Positions 42,980 to 53,893 of a stretch of 64,000 bases of DNA are shown here, in pieces. The first letter of the stretch is position 1. The number at the start of each line of letters is the position of its first letter. The position numbers were made by a program, and so were the translations under genes. The notes under the pieces are model-generated. The model was given only the letters and a program-made list of their open reading frames with translations, was not told the origin of the DNA and ran no database searches. The stretch is from Vibrio azureus (lineage in GTDB: Bacteria; Pseudomonadota; Gammaproteobacteria; Enterobacterales; Vibrionaceae). Where the stretch lies: assembly GCF_002849855.1 (NCBI RefSeq), contig NZ_CP018616.1:558001-622000 (forward strand), read 5' to 3'.

Positions 42980-43864
42980 ATGAAAAATATGTCAATTACA
43001 GCAACTAAGATTCGTTTTTGTCATCAAATGTGGCAGTTAGAAACCACAGTACAACAAGTTCAATCAACAACAGATATGACCTACGTTATTACTGAAACGA
43101 CGCCATTTCACCCTGTCAGTCATATTTGGCCAGATCACCCAGCGGATAGGGGCTCATTGATGATCAACGGCAAAAAGTTAGATGTTATTGATTGCCAAGT
43201 GGGGGCGATAGAGCTGGCGAGTGGGGCATTGCATGTCGGTCAAGCGATACCAGTCAAACGTGATACACAAGGCTGGGTCTTTGTCGTCGTGCACGTATTG
43301 TCATGGACAGAGGCTGTAGTCGTCGGTGATGTGGTTTCATTGCAAGTGGATAAAGAGTTTCAACTATCGTTAAGCCGCGGTCACAGTGCAGGGCACATCG
43401 CTTATTTGGCTCTGAATAAGGTGTTGGCACAGAACTACTGGCGCAAAGATGCCGATCGTAAGGACCCACATGGCAATTATGATTTTAATAGCTATGCCCA
43501 AGAAACCAGTTTTGTTACACCAGATAAATGTTTAGATACCTATCGTTTGGGTAAAACGTTACGTAAACGAGGCTTGAATAGCGCAGAAGTTGTCAATGAT
43601 TTGGAAAGTATCGAAAATCAGGTGAATCTACTGCTAAAAGGTTGGATACAGAGAAAAGTTCCAGTATCTATCCAGTGTCATGGCGAAGCATTAACGGATT
43701 CTCGCTACTGGGAATGTGATTTAGGGGAAGAGAGTACGGCTGTTATTCCTTGCGGTGGAACGCACATTACGCATTTAAACGAAATCGAGTCGGTCAAGGT
43801 GCGTTTATTGATGCAAGACACACAGACAATTGAAATGCATACCCATGTAGTTCCGCAAAGATAA
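42980..43864 (+). CDS. AlaX-like alanyl-tRNA editing protein
   Basis: A 294-aa stand-alone relative of the editing domain of alanyl-tRNA synthetase. The two zinc-binding motifs are seen: HxxxH in SRGHSAGHIAYLAL, and CGGTHITHL near the C-terminus. AlaX proteins hydrolyse mischarged Ser- or Gly-tRNA(Ala) in trans. An N-terminal beta-barrel-like part (about 30-130) is present, suggesting the larger AlaX type. No strong ribosome site precedes ATG 42980; ATG 42989 is an alternative start. Substrate specificity cannot be told from sequence by eye. Confidence 0.83.
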   Translation: MKNMSITATKIRFCHQMWQLETTVQQVQSTTDMTYVITETTPFHPVSHIWPDHPADRGSLMINGKKLDVIDCQVGAIELASGALHVGQAIPVKRDTQGWVFVVVHVLSWTEAVVVGDVVSLQVDKEFQLSLSRGHSAGHIAYLALNKVLAQNYWRKDADRKDPHGNYDFNSYAQETSFVTPDKCLDTYRLGKTLRKRGLNSAEVVNDLESIENQVNLLLKGWIQRKVPVSIQCHGEALTDSRYWECDLGEESTAVIPCGGTHITHLNEIESVKVRLLMQDTQTIEMHTHVVPQR

Positions 43865-44156
43865 TGGATTTTATTTTTATTAAATCCTGTTTGAGTTTTA
43901 TTTTAATACAATTTTAGTTTTTTATTCTTTTTAAAATTGAAATGCAGAACATGTAACTTATGCTTTCGGTATGTGGTTATATAAATATTCTTTTTAGGGG
44001 TGATCGCTGATCATTGAGGTAATATCCGAAGATCGGCTTAATGATCTTTTATATATTAGACGATCTTTAATGACGAAGAGATGTGATGCAGATCAAGGTT
44101 GAGCCATCGAAAGTGGTTGATACTCGTTAAGAAATTACGATGGAAAGGATAAGATC

Positions 44157-44384
44157 ATGGCATCAGACATTTGTCCCATTTGTACTAACGAATTGGTCTG
44201 GAAAGGTCATTATCGTTGTAGTTTATGCGAGTTAGATTATAAAAAAGTCGCTTTTTGCCCAGACTGCGATGCAGAACTGGAGAAGCTTCAAGCTTGTGGT
44301 GCTGCCAGCTATTTTTGTCATCACTGTAATGAACTTAAATCGAAATCACGTGTTCGATTTCAATTGCAGAAAATACGCCAATAA
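44157..44384 (+). CDS. yfgJ: YfgJ-like zinc-ribbon protein
   Basis: A 75-aa small protein with eight cysteines in four CxxC pairs: CPIC, CSLC, CPDC and, in YFCHHC, a final pair. These form two zinc ribbons. The LQACGAASYFC segment resembles E. coli YfgJ (KACGAVDYFC), which lies between xseA and der in E. coli too. Its function is unknown. The 292 bp upstream are AT-rich with no further gene. AAAGGATAAGATC precedes the ATG as a plausible ribosome site. Confidence 0.8.
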   Translation: MASDICPICTNELVWKGHYRCSLCELDYKKVAFCPDCDAELEKLQACGAASYFCHHCNELKSKSRVRFQLQKIRQ

Positions 44385-44493
44385 AACTTGTTCAAAAACA
44401 AGATATCAGATTTATCTAGATATCTATTTCCCTAGTTTTTATTAAGCTGTGTTAGCCCAAAACAGGCTGGCTTAGGTAAACTATAGTGGTGGA

Positions 44494-45825
44494 TTATTGT
44501 ACGGTAGAATGCAGTTCGCCATCAGATAAGCGAGTGACTAACACATCCCCAGACTTCACATCGGAGGTTTGAGTGACAACGTTTCCTTGCTGAGTCTGAG
44601 TGATTGAATAACCACGTTTGAGGGTGGCTAGAGGGCTCACAGTATCGAGCTTTTCTGCTGCTATTGCCAGTTGATGGCGAGTCGTCAGTAATTGACGTTG
44701 CATAGCATCAACCAGTTTTTGTTCTGTATGAGCAAGTTTTGCTTGTTGCTCAGCTAAGCGAGTGACAGGAGAAACTAGTGCTAAACGGTGTTGTTTTCGT
44801 TCTAATTTTTGCTGTTGAGAGGTAATCAAGCGCTGGATAGCACGCTGTAGACGTACATCGAGTTCATCCAGTTGTTGCGTTTGGCGTTGCAGTTGGTGGT
44901 TAGGGTGCTGGCGCTCAAGACGATGCATTTGTTGTTGTGTTTTCTGCTTCAATCCTGACAGATAGTGACGCATTGCACTGGCCAGCTTATGCGAACGCGT
45001 CATTAAGGCTTGATCTTTATGGCTATTGTCTCTGCTGACGAGTTCTGCTGCGGCTGAAGGTGTCGGTGCTCGCATATCTGCAACGAAATCGGCAATGGTA
45101 ACGTCGACCTCGTGGCCCACAGCACTGATGATCGGAATACTACTCGCAGCAATAGTACGAGCAAGAATTTCGTTATTAAAGCACCATAGATCTTCTAAAG
45201 AACCACCACCTCTTCCGACAATGAGGACATCGCATTCATTGCGGCTGTTAGCACGGCCAATGGCTTGAGCAATTTGAATGGCAGCTTCCTCACCTTGCAC
45301 CATGGTTGGATAAACCACGACAGGCAGTGAGGGATCTCGGCGTTTTAATACATCTAGAATGTCGAAGAGAGCAGCCCCGGTTTTCGAGGTGATCACGCCA
45401 ACTTGTCTTGGGTGTTCCGGTAGGGGCTTTTTGTTGGTTTGAGCAAACAAGCCTTCGCCAGCCAAGGTCATTTTTAGTGCTTCGAACTCTTGCTGTAGGC
45501 GGCCATCACCCTCAGGCTGCATACTCTCAATGATTAACTGATAATCACCACGTGGTTCATACAGAGAGAGACGAGCTTTGACTAAAACTTGATTACCGTT
45601 GACGGGCTTAAAAGTGACTCGGCGATTGTTACCACGAAACATGGCGCATTTTACTTGAGCACGTGAGTCTTTGAGTGTCAGATACCAGTGGCCAGAGACA
45701 GGCGCAGAAAAGTTAGATATTTCACCGACCAGCCAAATAATTCCCATTTCGTTTTCGAGTAAAAGACGTACTTCGGCATTAAGACGAGAAACAGTGAAGA
45801 TGTTTTTATTGCTTTGGGTGAGCAC
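44494..45825 (-). CDS. xseA: Exodeoxyribonuclease VII large subunit
   Basis: A 443-aa large subunit of the single-strand-specific exonuclease VII. The N-terminal OB-fold shows [19 protein letters not shown] and [10 protein letters not shown]. The catalytic core has [30 protein letters not shown] and [18 protein letters not shown] long Gln/Leu-rich coiled coil follows. I choose the GTG at 45825 ([15 protein letters not shown]) by comparison with E. coli; an in-frame ATG at 45879 would add 18 non-family residues. It is divergent from guaB, as in E. coli. Confidence 0.93.
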   Translation of the reverse strand: MLTQSNKNIFTVSRLNAEVRLLLENEMGIIWLVGEISNFSAPVSGHWYLTLKDSRAQVKCAMFRGNNRRVTFKPVNGNQVLVKARLSLYEPRGDYQLIIESMQPEGDGRLQQEFEALKMTLAGEGLFAQTNKKPLPEHPRQVGVITSKTGAALFDILDVLKRRDPSLPVVVYPTMVQGEEAAIQIAQAIGRANSRNECDVLIVGRGGGSLEDLWCFNNEILARTIAASSIPIISAVGHEVDVTIADFVADMRAPTPSAAAELVSRDNSHKDQALMTRSHKLASAMRHYLSGLKQKTQQQMHRLERQHPNHQLQRQTQQLDELDVRLQRAIQRLITSQQQKLERKQHRLALVSPVTRLAEQQAKLAHTEQKLVDAMQRQLLTTRHQLAIAAEKLDTVSPLATLKRGYSITQTQQGNVVTQTSDVKSGDVLVTRLSDGELHSTVQ

Positions 45826-46056
45826 AGCTAATCTCGTGGACGTGAGTATGGAAATTAGCGGCAATATAATACATAGCAAGGGGGTAAATGCAAGAAAAAA
45901 ATTAAAAAAAATCTAGCAAAGTCGTCAGCATAAACGTATACTCCCTCCGCAATATCTAATCCAAATGTAGCTAACAAACAAAAAAAGTTACCCTCATTAT
46001 GCGAAACGATGAGATTGGATTTTTCTTTTTACTCCTCTAATTGTGAGATATTGCAA

Positions 46057-47520
46057 ATGCTAAGAATTGCCAAAGAAGCGCTGACATTCGATGACGTACT
46101 ACTCGTGCCAGCTCACTCCACTGTTCTCCCTAATACCGCTGATCTTCGCACTCAGCTAACGAAAAATATTCGTTTGAACATCCCTATGATTTCTGCCTCG
46201 ATGGATACTGTAACGGAAGCTCGTTTGGCCATCGCGCTCGCGCAGGAAGGTGGCATTGGCTTTATCCACAAGAACATGTCTATTGAGCAGCAAGCCGCTG
46301 AAGTTCGTAAAGTTAAGAAATTTGAGTCTGGTGTTGTGACGGATCCTATTACCGTTCACCCAGATGCAACCATTGCTGATGTCGTTGAATTGACTGAAAA
46401 ACATGGATTTGCTGGTTTCCCAGTCGTGGCTGAGAACAATGAATTGGTTGGTATCATTACGGGTCGAGATGTGCGTTTTGTGACTGATCTTGCGAAGAAA
46501 GTGTCTTCTGTGATGACTGCAAAAGAAAGTCTTGCTGCGGTTAATGAAGGGGCAACTCGCGAAGAAGTTCAAGAGAAAATGCACGAAGCGCGCGTTGAGA
46601 AAGTATTGGTGGTAAACGATGAGTTCCAACTAACCGGTATGATCACTGCGAAAGACTTCCACAAAGCAGAACGTAAACCAAACGCATGTAAAGATGAGCG
46701 CGGTCGTCTACGTGTTGGCGCAGCCGTTGGTGCAGGTGCTGGTAACGAAGAACGTGTTGCCGCTTTGGTTGAAGCTGGCGTTGACGTTCTGCTAATTGAC
46801 TCTTCTCACGGTCACTCTGAAGGTGTACTAAACCGCATCCGCGAAACTCGCGCTGCTTACCCAGATCTAGACATCATCGGCGGTAACGTTGCGACAGGAG
46901 CGGGGGCTAAAGCACTTATCGAAGCGGGTGTTAGCGCAGTGAAAGTGGGTATCGGCCCTGGTTCAATCTGTACTACTCGTATCGTAACGGGCGTTGGTGT
47001 TCCTCAAGTAACAGCAATCGCAGACGCAGCAGAAGTGGCGAACTCATTCGGCATTCCAGTTATCGCTGACGGCGGTATCCGTTTCTCTGGTGATATCTGT
47101 AAAGCCATTGTTGCCGGCGCATCATGTGTGATGGTGGGTTCGATGTTCGCAGGGACAGAAGAAGCGCCTGGTGAAGTCATTCTGTACAACGGTCGTTCTT
47201 ACAAAGCCTACCGTGGTATGGGTTCTCTTGGTGCTATGTCTCAAGGTTCATCTGACCGTTACTTCCAGTCTGACAACGCAGCAGACAAGTTAGTACCAGA
47301 AGGTATCGAAGGTCGTATTGCATACAAAGGTCGCTTAAAAGAGATCGTACACCAGCAGATGGGTGGTCTTCGTTCAAGTATGGGCCTGACTGGCTCTGCA
47401 ACGATTGAAGACATGCGTACCAAAGCTGAATTTGTCCGTATCTCTGGAGCGGGAATGAAAGAATCTCATGTGCACGACGTTCAAATTACCAAGGAAGCAC
47501 CTAACTACCGTCTAGGTTAA
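46057..47520 (+). CDS. guaB: IMP dehydrogenase
   Basis: A 487-aa enzyme for the first committed step of GMP synthesis, oxidising IMP to XMP with NAD. The catalytic cysteine is in [13 protein letters not shown]. Two CBS domains interrupt the barrel at about 95-205, seen as [12 protein letters not shown] and [11 protein letters not shown]. The mobile flap has [11 protein letters not shown]. The start is ATG 46057 ([16 protein letters not shown]), equal to the E. coli start; an upstream in-frame start would add 16 unrelated residues. It is 161 bp before guaA. Confidence 0.97.
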   Translation: MLRIAKEALTFDDVLLVPAHSTVLPNTADLRTQLTKNIRLNIPMISASMDTVTEARLAIALAQEGGIGFIHKNMSIEQQAAEVRKVKKFESGVVTDPITVHPDATIADVVELTEKHGFAGFPVVAENNELVGIITGRDVRFVTDLAKKVSSVMTAKESLAAVNEGATREEVQEKMHEARVEKVLVVNDEFQLTGMITAKDFHKAERKPNACKDERGRLRVGAAVGAGAGNEERVAALVEAGVDVLLIDSSHGHSEGVLNRIRETRAAYPDLDIIGGNVATGAGAKALIEAGVSAVKVGIGPGSICTTRIVTGVGVPQVTAIADAAEVANSFGIPVIADGGIRFSGDICKAIVAGASCVMVGSMFAGTEEAPGEVILYNGRSYKAYRGMGSLGAMSQGSSDRYFQSDNAADKLVPEGIEGRIAYKGRLKEIVHQQMGGLRSSMGLTGSATIEDMRTKAEFVRISGAGMKESHVHDVQITKEAPNYRLG

Positions 47521-47629
47521 TCTGACCAGTAAATTCGCTTATCAAGCCGATGCTGTTAAGCGAGATACTGTTATAAAAACAATTATCTAGACCGGGAAGT
47601 AAGTTCTACTTTTCCTAAAGCATAAATAA

Positions 47630-47655
47630 GAGGTGAGCCTATCACCTCCATTTTT
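47630..47655 (+). terminator. Hairpin between guaB and guaA, possible attenuator
   Basis: A 7-bp stem (47630-47636 with 47642-47648) with a 5-nt loop, then CA and five T. It could reduce read-through into guaA, or serve as a weak terminator. Confidence 0.35.
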
Positions 47656-47681
47656 ACAACTAGCTTATAAGACTGCTCAAA

Positions 47682-49235
47682 ATGACTAAAAATATTCATG
47701 ACCAACGTATTCTGATCTTGGACTTCGGCTCTCAGTACACTCAGCTAGTAGCACGCCGTGTACGTGAAATCGGTGTTTACTGTGAACTGTGGAGCTGGGA
47801 CGTTGAAGAAGCGGATATTCGTGAATTCAATCCAGACGGTATCATCCTATCTGGTGGCCCAGAAAGCGTAACGGAAGACAATTCTCCACGCGCTCCTCAA
47901 TACGTATTTGACTCTGGTGTGCCAGTGCTTGGTGTGTGTTACGGCATGCAAACCATGGCTGAGCAGCTAGGGGGTAAAGTAGCGGGTTCGACAGAACGTG
48001 AATTTGGCTACGCACAAGTTAAAGTGTCTGGTGAATCTGCACTATTTAAAGATCTTGAGCTGACTCAAGATGTGTGGATGAGCCACGGTGACAAAGTGGT
48101 AGAAATTCCTGCAGACTTCGTAAAAGTTGGTGAGACAGATACATGTCCATACGCTGCGATGGCGAACGAAGAGAAGAAATACTACGGTGTTCAGTTCCAC
48201 CCAGAAGTAACGCACACGAAAGGCGGCCTACAAATGCTAGAGAACTTCGTTCTTGGCGTATGTGGTTGTGAGCGTCTATGGACTTCTGAATCTATCATCG
48301 AAGACGCGGTTGCTCGTATTAAAGAGCAAGTGGGTGACGACGAAGTTATCCTAGGTCTATCTGGCGGTGTTGATTCATCGGTAGTCGCTATGTTGGTTCA
48401 CCGTGCAATCGGCGACAAGCTAACGTGTGTATTTGTAGATAACGGTTTGCTTCGCCTAAACGAAGGTCAACAAGTTATGGATATGTTTGGCGACAAGTTC
48501 GGCCTGAACATCATCAAAGTTGACGCAGAAGAACGTTTCCTAAATGCACTAGAAGGCAAAGCGGATCCAGAAGATAAGCGTAAGACAATCGGCCACGTGT
48601 TTGTAGACGTATTCGATGAAGAGTCTAAGAAGCTGAAAAACGCGAAATGGCTAGCTCAAGGTACGATTTACCCAGACGTTATCGAATCTGCTGCATCTAA
48701 GACGGGTAAAGCGCACGTAATCAAATCACACCACAATGTGGGCGGTCTTCCAGATGATATGGAAATGGGGCTTGTTGAGCCACTACGTGAGCTGTTCAAA
48801 GATGAAGTTCGTAAAATCGGTCTAGAGCTTGGTCTTCCGTACAACATGCTTTACCGCCACCCATTCCCAGGTCCAGGTCTAGGTGTTCGTGTTCTTGGTG
48901 AAATCAAGAAAGAGTACTGTGACTTGCTACGTCGTGCAGACGCTATCTTCATTGAAGAACTACACGCTGCAGACCTATACAACAAAGTATCTCAAGCGTT
49001 CACGGTATTCCTACCTGTTCGTTCTGTTGGTGTCATGGGCGATGGTCGTAAGTACGATTGGGTTGTATCTTTACGTGCGGTAGAAACGATCGACTTTATG
49101 ACTGCGCATTGGGCACATCTACCATACGACTTCTTAGGTAAGGTTTCTAACCGAATCATTAACGAAGTTGACGGTATTTCTCGCGTGGTTTACGACATCT
49201 CTGGCAAGCCACCAGCGACAATCGAATGGGAATAA
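47682..49235 (+). CDS. guaA: GMP synthase (glutamine-hydrolysing)
   Basis: A 517-aa enzyme that aminates XMP to GMP. The N-terminal class I glutamine amidotransferase (about 1-195) has catalytic cysteine in GVCYGMQTM and the His-Glu pair in QFHPEVTHT. The ATP pyrophosphatase domain has the P-loop [12 protein letters not shown]. The C-terminal dimerisation domain ends [12 protein letters not shown]. It pairs with guaB and ends in a TTCG-loop terminator. Confidence 0.97.
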   Translation: MTKNIHDQRILILDFGSQYTQLVARRVREIGVYCELWSWDVEEADIREFNPDGIILSGGPESVTEDNSPRAPQYVFDSGVPVLGVCYGMQTMAEQLGGKVAGSTEREFGYAQVKVSGESALFKDLELTQDVWMSHGDKVVEIPADFVKVGETDTCPYAAMANEEKKYYGVQFHPEVTHTKGGLQMLENFVLGVCGCERLWTSESIIEDAVARIKEQVGDDEVILGLSGGVDSSVVAMLVHRAIGDKLTCVFVDNGLLRLNEGQQVMDMFGDKFGLNIIKVDAEERFLNALEGKADPEDKRKTIGHVFVDVFDEESKKLKNAKWLAQGTIYPDVIESAASKTGKAHVIKSHHNVGGLPDDMEMGLVEPLRELFKDEVRKIGLELGLPYNMLYRHPFPGPGLGVRVLGEIKKEYCDLLRRADAIFIEELHAADLYNKVSQAFTVFLPVRSVGVMGDGRKYDWVVSLRAVETIDFMTAHWAHLPYDFLGKVSNRIINEVDGISRVVYDISGKPPATIEWE

Positions 49236-49261
49236 TACCCTGTTAGTCATATCAAAATAAC

Positions 49262-49287
49262 AACCAGCCTTCGGGCTGGTTTTTTTG
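49262..49287 (+). terminator. Rho-independent terminator of guaA
   Basis: An 8-bp stem (49262-49269 with 49274-49281), a TTCG tetraloop and a T run. Confidence 0.9.
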
Positions 49288-49502
49288 ACGAAGCGAGGGG
49301 GCAACTCTCGAATAAATACTGAAGCTGCCGTTCAAACTCAATCATCAAAAGTATTATTTTGTGACGATTATTAAGTATTGGAAATTTTAAATGTAGGGTC
49401 TCTCGCAGAATATATGCAGGGTCACATTCTACATTCCGTATATCGTTCACTATAAGTCTGGTAAACCACTTTATTTTGTATTGTTAAATACGGAGACCAG
49501 AC

Positions 49503-51146
49503 ATGTTCGCATTCAAGCATTTGTCCTTAGCGCTAAGCTGTATTTTTATGGCACAAGCTCACGCCAGTATGAATATCCAACCTGATCCAGATAACCCAAA
49601 TGGTTATGTCGTTGCTCGTGCTGACATACAAGCTATGGAGCAAAGTAAAACCGCTGATCCTATGTATGCGATTTGGTCTCAGGCATTAGAGACACGTTCC
49701 AATACCATCGTAGAAGCCATTTTGCCTGGCGCTGCAAGTAACCCAGAAAACGTCAAGCGTGTTGAACGTGTGTTTCCTGAAAGTGAATGGGATTTCTTAA
49801 CTCAAATGGCCGCGCCAGAATATACCTATACTCGTTTCTTACGTGCGATTGGTAAATTCCCAGCCTTTTGCGGAGAGTACACAGATGGTCGTAATTCAGA
49901 TGCGATTTGTAAAAAGTCAATTGTGACGGCTTTCGCACACTTTGCTCAAGAAACAGGTGGGCATATCGCAGTCGATAACGTTTCGGATAACCCACAAGGG
50001 CTAGAAGAATGGCAACAAGCTTTGGTGCATGTGCGAGAAATGGGTTGGTCTGAAGGTCAGGAGGGTTATACAACTGGCTGTGGTCAGAACGATTGGCAAA
50101 ACAAACGTTGGCCTTGTGAGCCGGGGCAAGGCTATTTTGGCCGAGGCGCAAAACAGCTTTCTTACCACTTTAACTACGGTGCTTTTTCCGAAGTGATGTT
50201 TGATGGAGATGCGTCGGTATTATTAAAGAACCCTGGTTTAGTGGCCGATTCTTGGTTAAACCTTGCTTCAGCTATCTGGTTTTTCTTAACCCCACAAGCT
50301 CCCAAACCTGCCATGTTGCATGTTATCGACCGAACTTGGGTTCCATCACAGCGTGAAATTGACGCAGGTATTGGCTATGGCTTTGGCACCACCATCAACG
50401 TAATAAACGGTGGTATTGAATGTGGTGAGCAAAATAAAGACAAAGGCCAGCCAGTCAACCGCATTCGTTATTGGGAAGGGCTATCCGCTCATTATCAAAT
50501 CCCAGTTGAAGCAGATGAAGTTAATACGTGCTGGCAACAGACTCCTTATGGAAGCTTGAACCTGAATGGTGCAACAGACGTGCTTTACACTAACTGGGAT
50601 GGTAACTGGAAGTATTACGCAGATCGCCCAGGTGGCCATTCTTTCGAATGTGAGCTGGTTGGGTTTCAAACGGCTTACTCTGCTTTGGTTGGTGGAGATT
50701 ATGAAAAGTGTGTGACTAACTTCTATCAATCTCATGCTGGTTGGCCTGAGGTACGAGTTGTTGAGGAATTAGGTCCGGTTGACCCTGTTGATCCACCAGT
50801 CGATGGCATTGCTGCTTGGGATGCGGGTAAAATTTATAATGATGGAGATAAAGTGTCATATCAAGGTGCGATCTATCAGGCTAAATGGTGGACGCAAGGG
50901 GATGATCCTAGTCTAGGTGGGCCATGGCAGTTAGTTTCAGAAGCACCTGTTGTGCAGCCTCCTGTTCAAGAACCAACACCACCTGTTTCTGGCACATTTA
51001 TTGAGTGGGTACCAGGTCAAAGCCAAGTTGCCGATGGTGAGAAAGTGATTTATCAAAATAAATGTTTTATCGCAAAGAACGGCCCGGGAGTATGGGACAC
51101 ACCAACTGCGAGCAACTGGTTCTGGGATGAAATCTCTTGTCAGTAG
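49503..51146 (+). CDS. Secreted GH19 chitinase with C-terminal chitin-binding modules
   Basis: A 547-aa secreted hydrolase. A signal peptide occupies about 1-21. The GH19 domain (about 70-430) has the catalytic-acid region VTAFAHFAQETGGH, the CGQNDWQNKRWPCEPGQGYFGRGAKQLSY block and the GFGTTINVINGGIECG block. A Pro-rich linker (VDPVDPPVDG) leads to a CBM5/12-like module (about 448-490, AWDAGKIYNDGDKVSYQG) and a second, more diverged one at the C-terminus. It would hydrolyse chitin outside the cell. The place next to guaA matches a V. cholerae chitinase gene by recall. Confidence 0.88.
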   Translation: MFAFKHLSLALSCIFMAQAHASMNIQPDPDNPNGYVVARADIQAMEQSKTADPMYAIWSQALETRSNTIVEAILPGAASNPENVKRVERVFPESEWDFLTQMAAPEYTYTRFLRAIGKFPAFCGEYTDGRNSDAICKKSIVTAFAHFAQETGGHIAVDNVSDNPQGLEEWQQALVHVREMGWSEGQEGYTTGCGQNDWQNKRWPCEPGQGYFGRGAKQLSYHFNYGAFSEVMFDGDASVLLKNPGLVADSWLNLASAIWFFLTPQAPKPAMLHVIDRTWVPSQREIDAGIGYGFGTTINVINGGIECGEQNKDKGQPVNRIRYWEGLSAHYQIPVEADEVNTCWQQTPYGSLNLNGATDVLYTNWDGNWKYYADRPGGHSFECELVGFQTAYSALVGGDYEKCVTNFYQSHAGWPEVRVVEELGPVDPVDPPVDGIAAWDAGKIYNDGDKVSYQGAIYQAKWWTQGDDPSLGGPWQLVSEAPVVQPPVQEPTPPVSGTFIEWVPGQSQVADGEKVIYQNKCFIAKNGPGVWDTPTASNWFWDEISCQ

Positions 51147-51182
51147 TTAACATTCTATTTAAATCGTAAGTTGATGAGATAA

Positions 51183-51211
51183 GGCTCTGTTTTATGCAGA
51201 GTCTTTTTTTT
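51183..51211 (+). terminator. Rho-independent terminator of the chitinase gene
   Basis: A 7-bp stem with one G-T pair (51183-51189 with 51197-51203), a 7-nt loop and eight T. Confidence 0.75.
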
Positions 51212-51322
51212 GCTTGTTTAGTGAAATCTAAGTTTTCGAAAACGGCTTTTTGATTTTGTGATGGGGTCGATTAAAATTCGCGCGCAATTTTTATCAACTT
51301 TTTTTGAAAACAGGTACGAGAT

Positions 51323-51883
51323 ATGTCTACTAAACTGGCTAACCCAGCGCCTTTAGGTCTAATGGGTTTCGGTATGACCACGATTCTGCTTAATATCCAT
51401 AATGCAGGATTCTTCCCACTTGACTCAATGATTCTTGCAATGGGTATTTTTTATGGTGGTCTTAGCCAAGTGATTGTTGGCATTATGTGCTTTAAGCGCG
51501 GCGATACATTTGGTACTACAGCCTTCACTTCATACGGCCTATTCTGGCTTACATTGGTTGGCCTTCTTGTGATGCCTCATATGGGATTCCCTGCAAGCCC
51601 AGCAAACTTCTTGGCGTGGTACTTATTGTTATGGGGTGTATTTACTGGTTTCATGTTTATTGGCTCACTTTGCTACCCAGTGGCAAAACAAGTGGTATTC
51701 GCGACGCTAACGATTCTCTTCTTCTTGCTTGCAGCTCGTGACTTCACTGGTAGCGCGCTTATCGGCACTATCGCTGGTTTTGAAGGTATCTTCTGTGGTG
51801 CAAGCGCGATTTACTTCGCAATGGCGCAAGTACTTAATAACGAGTACGGCCGTACGATTTTACCTATCGGTGAAAAGAAATAA
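51323..51883 (+). CDS. satP: Acetate/succinate uptake transporter of the SatP (YaaH) family
   Basis: A 186-aa protein with six predicted membrane helices of the GPR1/FUN34/SatP family. The signature [14 protein letters not shown] sits just before helix 1, and the family stretch [17 protein letters not shown] follows helix 2. E. coli SatP (188 aa) imports acetate and succinate with protons. It may supply acetate for the glyoxylate shunt encoded at 14-17 kb, or recover acetate from chitin breakdown; both are inference. It is a single-gene unit ending in a strong terminator. Confidence 0.92.
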   Translation: MSTKLANPAPLGLMGFGMTTILLNIHNAGFFPLDSMILAMGIFYGGLSQVIVGIMCFKRGDTFGTTAFTSYGLFWLTLVGLLVMPHMGFPASPANFLAWYLLLWGVFTGFMFIGSLCYPVAKQVVFATLTILFFLLAARDFTGSALIGTIAGFEGIFCGASAIYFAMAQVLNNEYGRTILPIGEKK

Positions 51884-51910
51884 CACCTCGTTAAAATCAG
51901 AACAGCATGA

Positions 51911-51940
51911 AAAAGGGTTAGCATTGGCTAACCCTTTTTT
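51911..51940 (+). terminator. Rho-independent terminator of satP
   Basis: A 12-bp stem (51911-51922 with 51927-51938), a 4-nt loop and a T run. The A-rich left arm could also give termination on the other strand. Confidence 0.85.
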
Positions 51941-52035
51941 GTTCATCTTTTTGTTTGCTTTTGAGTAAGAGGATTTAAATTAATAGACTCTTATTGGTGA
52001 ACTGTCTACCGAGGCTTTTTACAGTCGGTATTGAG

Positions 52036-53622
52036 TTAATTCATCGGTGGAGTTAAACCTGGTGATTTAGTTCCATCTTGCTCGACAGCATATCGCTTGT
52101 TAACCGTTGTCTTCTCTGAGAGCGATTCTTCTGCCTTGTTCAGTTTACATTGTTCTTCCCAGTAGGTTGCTCCCTTTATTCCAAGCGCAACCGGGTCAAA
52201 GATATAATTCTTAACCCCACGTTTTTGTTGCTGTTCATAATCTTTTAATGCAATGAGAGCGGGTTTGGCCATGAAAAAGATGATTAAGATACCAACGACA
52301 TTGAGCCAGGCCATTAAGCCTGCCCCTAAATCGCCCATTGCCCATGCTAGCTCTGCTGTTTTGACCGTGCCATAGAAGACTGCAGACAGGGTCATTAACT
52401 TTAAGATAAACATGAAGCCATTGGCTTTGAGATTTCGTCGTAAGTAGGCCAAATTGGTTTCTGCAATGTAGTAATAAGCCAAAATAGAAGTGAAGGCAAA
52501 GAAGAACAAGGCAATGGCAATAAACATTTTACCGACGCCAGGCAGGGCGGTTTCGATGGCAATTTGCGTGAACCGAGGTCCATTTGCACTGATATCTGCG
52601 GGTAGATTTTGCACTAAAAAAGCGCCTTCAACAGCTCCTTGGACGTTGTAAGCTCCTGTGATAAGAATCATAAAAGCAGTCGCTGAACACACGAGTAATG
52701 TGTCAATATAAATTGAAAATGCTTGTACTAAGCCTTGTTGTGCAGGGTGAGCTACATTGGCCGCTGCTGCTGCATGGGGGCCTGTCCCTTGTCCTGCTTC
52801 GTTAGAATAGATACCCCGTTTTACTCCCCAGCCAATTGCTGCTCCCGCTCCAGCCATAGGGGTGAAAGCATCATTAAGGATCAAATGAATGATCCGAGGA
52901 ATTTCTCCGATATTGAGTAAAATGATCACAAAGGCAGAGATAATATAAGCTAATGCCATAAACGGCACGACAACCTGAGTGAAGTTAGCAATGCGCTTAA
53001 CACCGCCAAAAATAATGAAAGACAGCAAAATACACAGAAGTGTCCCCGTCAGTATTTTGGCAAAGCTAAAAGTACCGATCGCGGTTTCAACCATTTCCCC
53101 TGAACCAAAAGCCGCTTCTACCGCGTTGCCGATGCTATTGGCTTGAACGCTGGGCAGCAATACTCCGCAAGCAATGGTGGTAGCGATAGCGAATATCCAT
53201 GCATACCACTTTTGTCCCATCGCTTTTTCTAAATAATACGCCGGACCTCCCCGGAATTCGCCGTTATCATTTTCTTTGTATATTTGTGCCAGTGTGGACT
53301 CGGCATAGGCTGTAGCGGCACCTAAAAAGGCCACTGTCCACATCCAGAATATGGCGCCTGGGCCACCAAATCCAATTGCAGCTGCAACACCAGCAATATT
53401 TCCGGTGCCAACACGACCAGACAAAGAGACGGCGAGGGCTTGAAAAGATGAAATCCCTTCTTGAGAGCTCTTACCTGAAAGTAACAGATGCCACATTTCA
53501 AAGAAATGGCGAAGTTGGACAAAACGGGTGGTCACGGAGTAAAAAAGGCCAGCGCCGAGGCATAAATAAATAAGAACTGGGCTCCAGATAAAGCCATTTA
53601 AATAGTCAACGATTGACTGCAT
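52036..53622 (-). CDS. Alanine/glycine:cation symporter (AGCS family)
   Basis: A 528-aa inner-membrane symporter with about eleven membrane helices, of the AlsT/DagA type, expected to take up alanine or glycine with sodium or protons. Family blocks are SLSGRVGTGNIAGVAAAIGF, with the FWMWTVAFLGAATAYAE stretch after it, and the signature GWGVKRGIYSNEAGQGTGPHAAA. The start is ATG 53622: AAGGAAG lies about 8 nt upstream, while the in-frame GTG at 53628 is too close to it. It converges on satP. Substrate is inferred from family only. Confidence 0.9.
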   Translation of the reverse strand: MQSIVDYLNGFIWSPVLIYLCLGAGLFYSVTTRFVQLRHFFEMWHLLLSGKSSQEGISSFQALAVSLSGRVGTGNIAGVAAAIGFGGPGAIFWMWTVAFLGAATAYAESTLAQIYKENDNGEFRGGPAYYLEKAMGQKWYAWIFAIATTIACGVLLPSVQANSIGNAVEAAFGSGEMVETAIGTFSFAKILTGTLLCILLSFIIFGGVKRIANFTQVVVPFMALAYIISAFVIILLNIGEIPRIIHLILNDAFTPMAGAGAAIGWGVKRGIYSNEAGQGTGPHAAAAANVAHPAQQGLVQAFSIYIDTLLVCSATAFMILITGAYNVQGAVEGAFLVQNLPADISANGPRFTQIAIETALPGVGKMFIAIALFFFAFTSILAYYYIAETNLAYLRRNLKANGFMFILKLMTLSAVFYGTVKTAELAWAMGDLGAGLMAWLNVVGILIIFFMAKPALIALKDYEQQQKRGVKNYIFDPVALGIKGATYWEEQCKLNKAEESLSEKTTVNKRYAVEQDGTKSPGLTPPMN

Positions 53623-53839
53623 TATCACTTCCTTGTTGTGAACGTTTCTGATTGTAGTTCAAGCAACACATTAATTGGTTTGTGATGGTAATGTTAATTT
53701 TTTTGGTGTTGTTGTTTTTTTTGTGTGACATTTAGCACAACATTAGAGGTATTTTGCTGGTGGGTTTAATGTCTTTATCTAATTGATTAAATTGTCTATT
53801 TGTTGGCTATTGGGCGGAATGTCCGTTTATAGGTCTTGA

Positions 53840-53883
53840 AAAAGAAAGGCATCTCAGCCACTAAGAAAACAGCGGCCGAGATG
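53840..53883 (-). terminator. Rho-independent terminator of the amidohydrolase gene
   Basis: A 13-bp stem with two G-T pairs (53850-53862 with 53871-53883) and an 8-nt loop, followed on the minus strand by a T-rich tail. It lies 10 bp past the stop. Confidence 0.8.
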
Positions 53884-53893
53884 TAAACTAAGG

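Noticed and set aside
45826..46056. PurR operator upstream of guaB
   Set aside because: Only a weak GCGAAACGAT half resemblance; no full palindrome.
46156..46629. 157-codon open frame opposite guaB
   Set aside because: Antisense shadow of guaB; no ribosome site or recognisable product.
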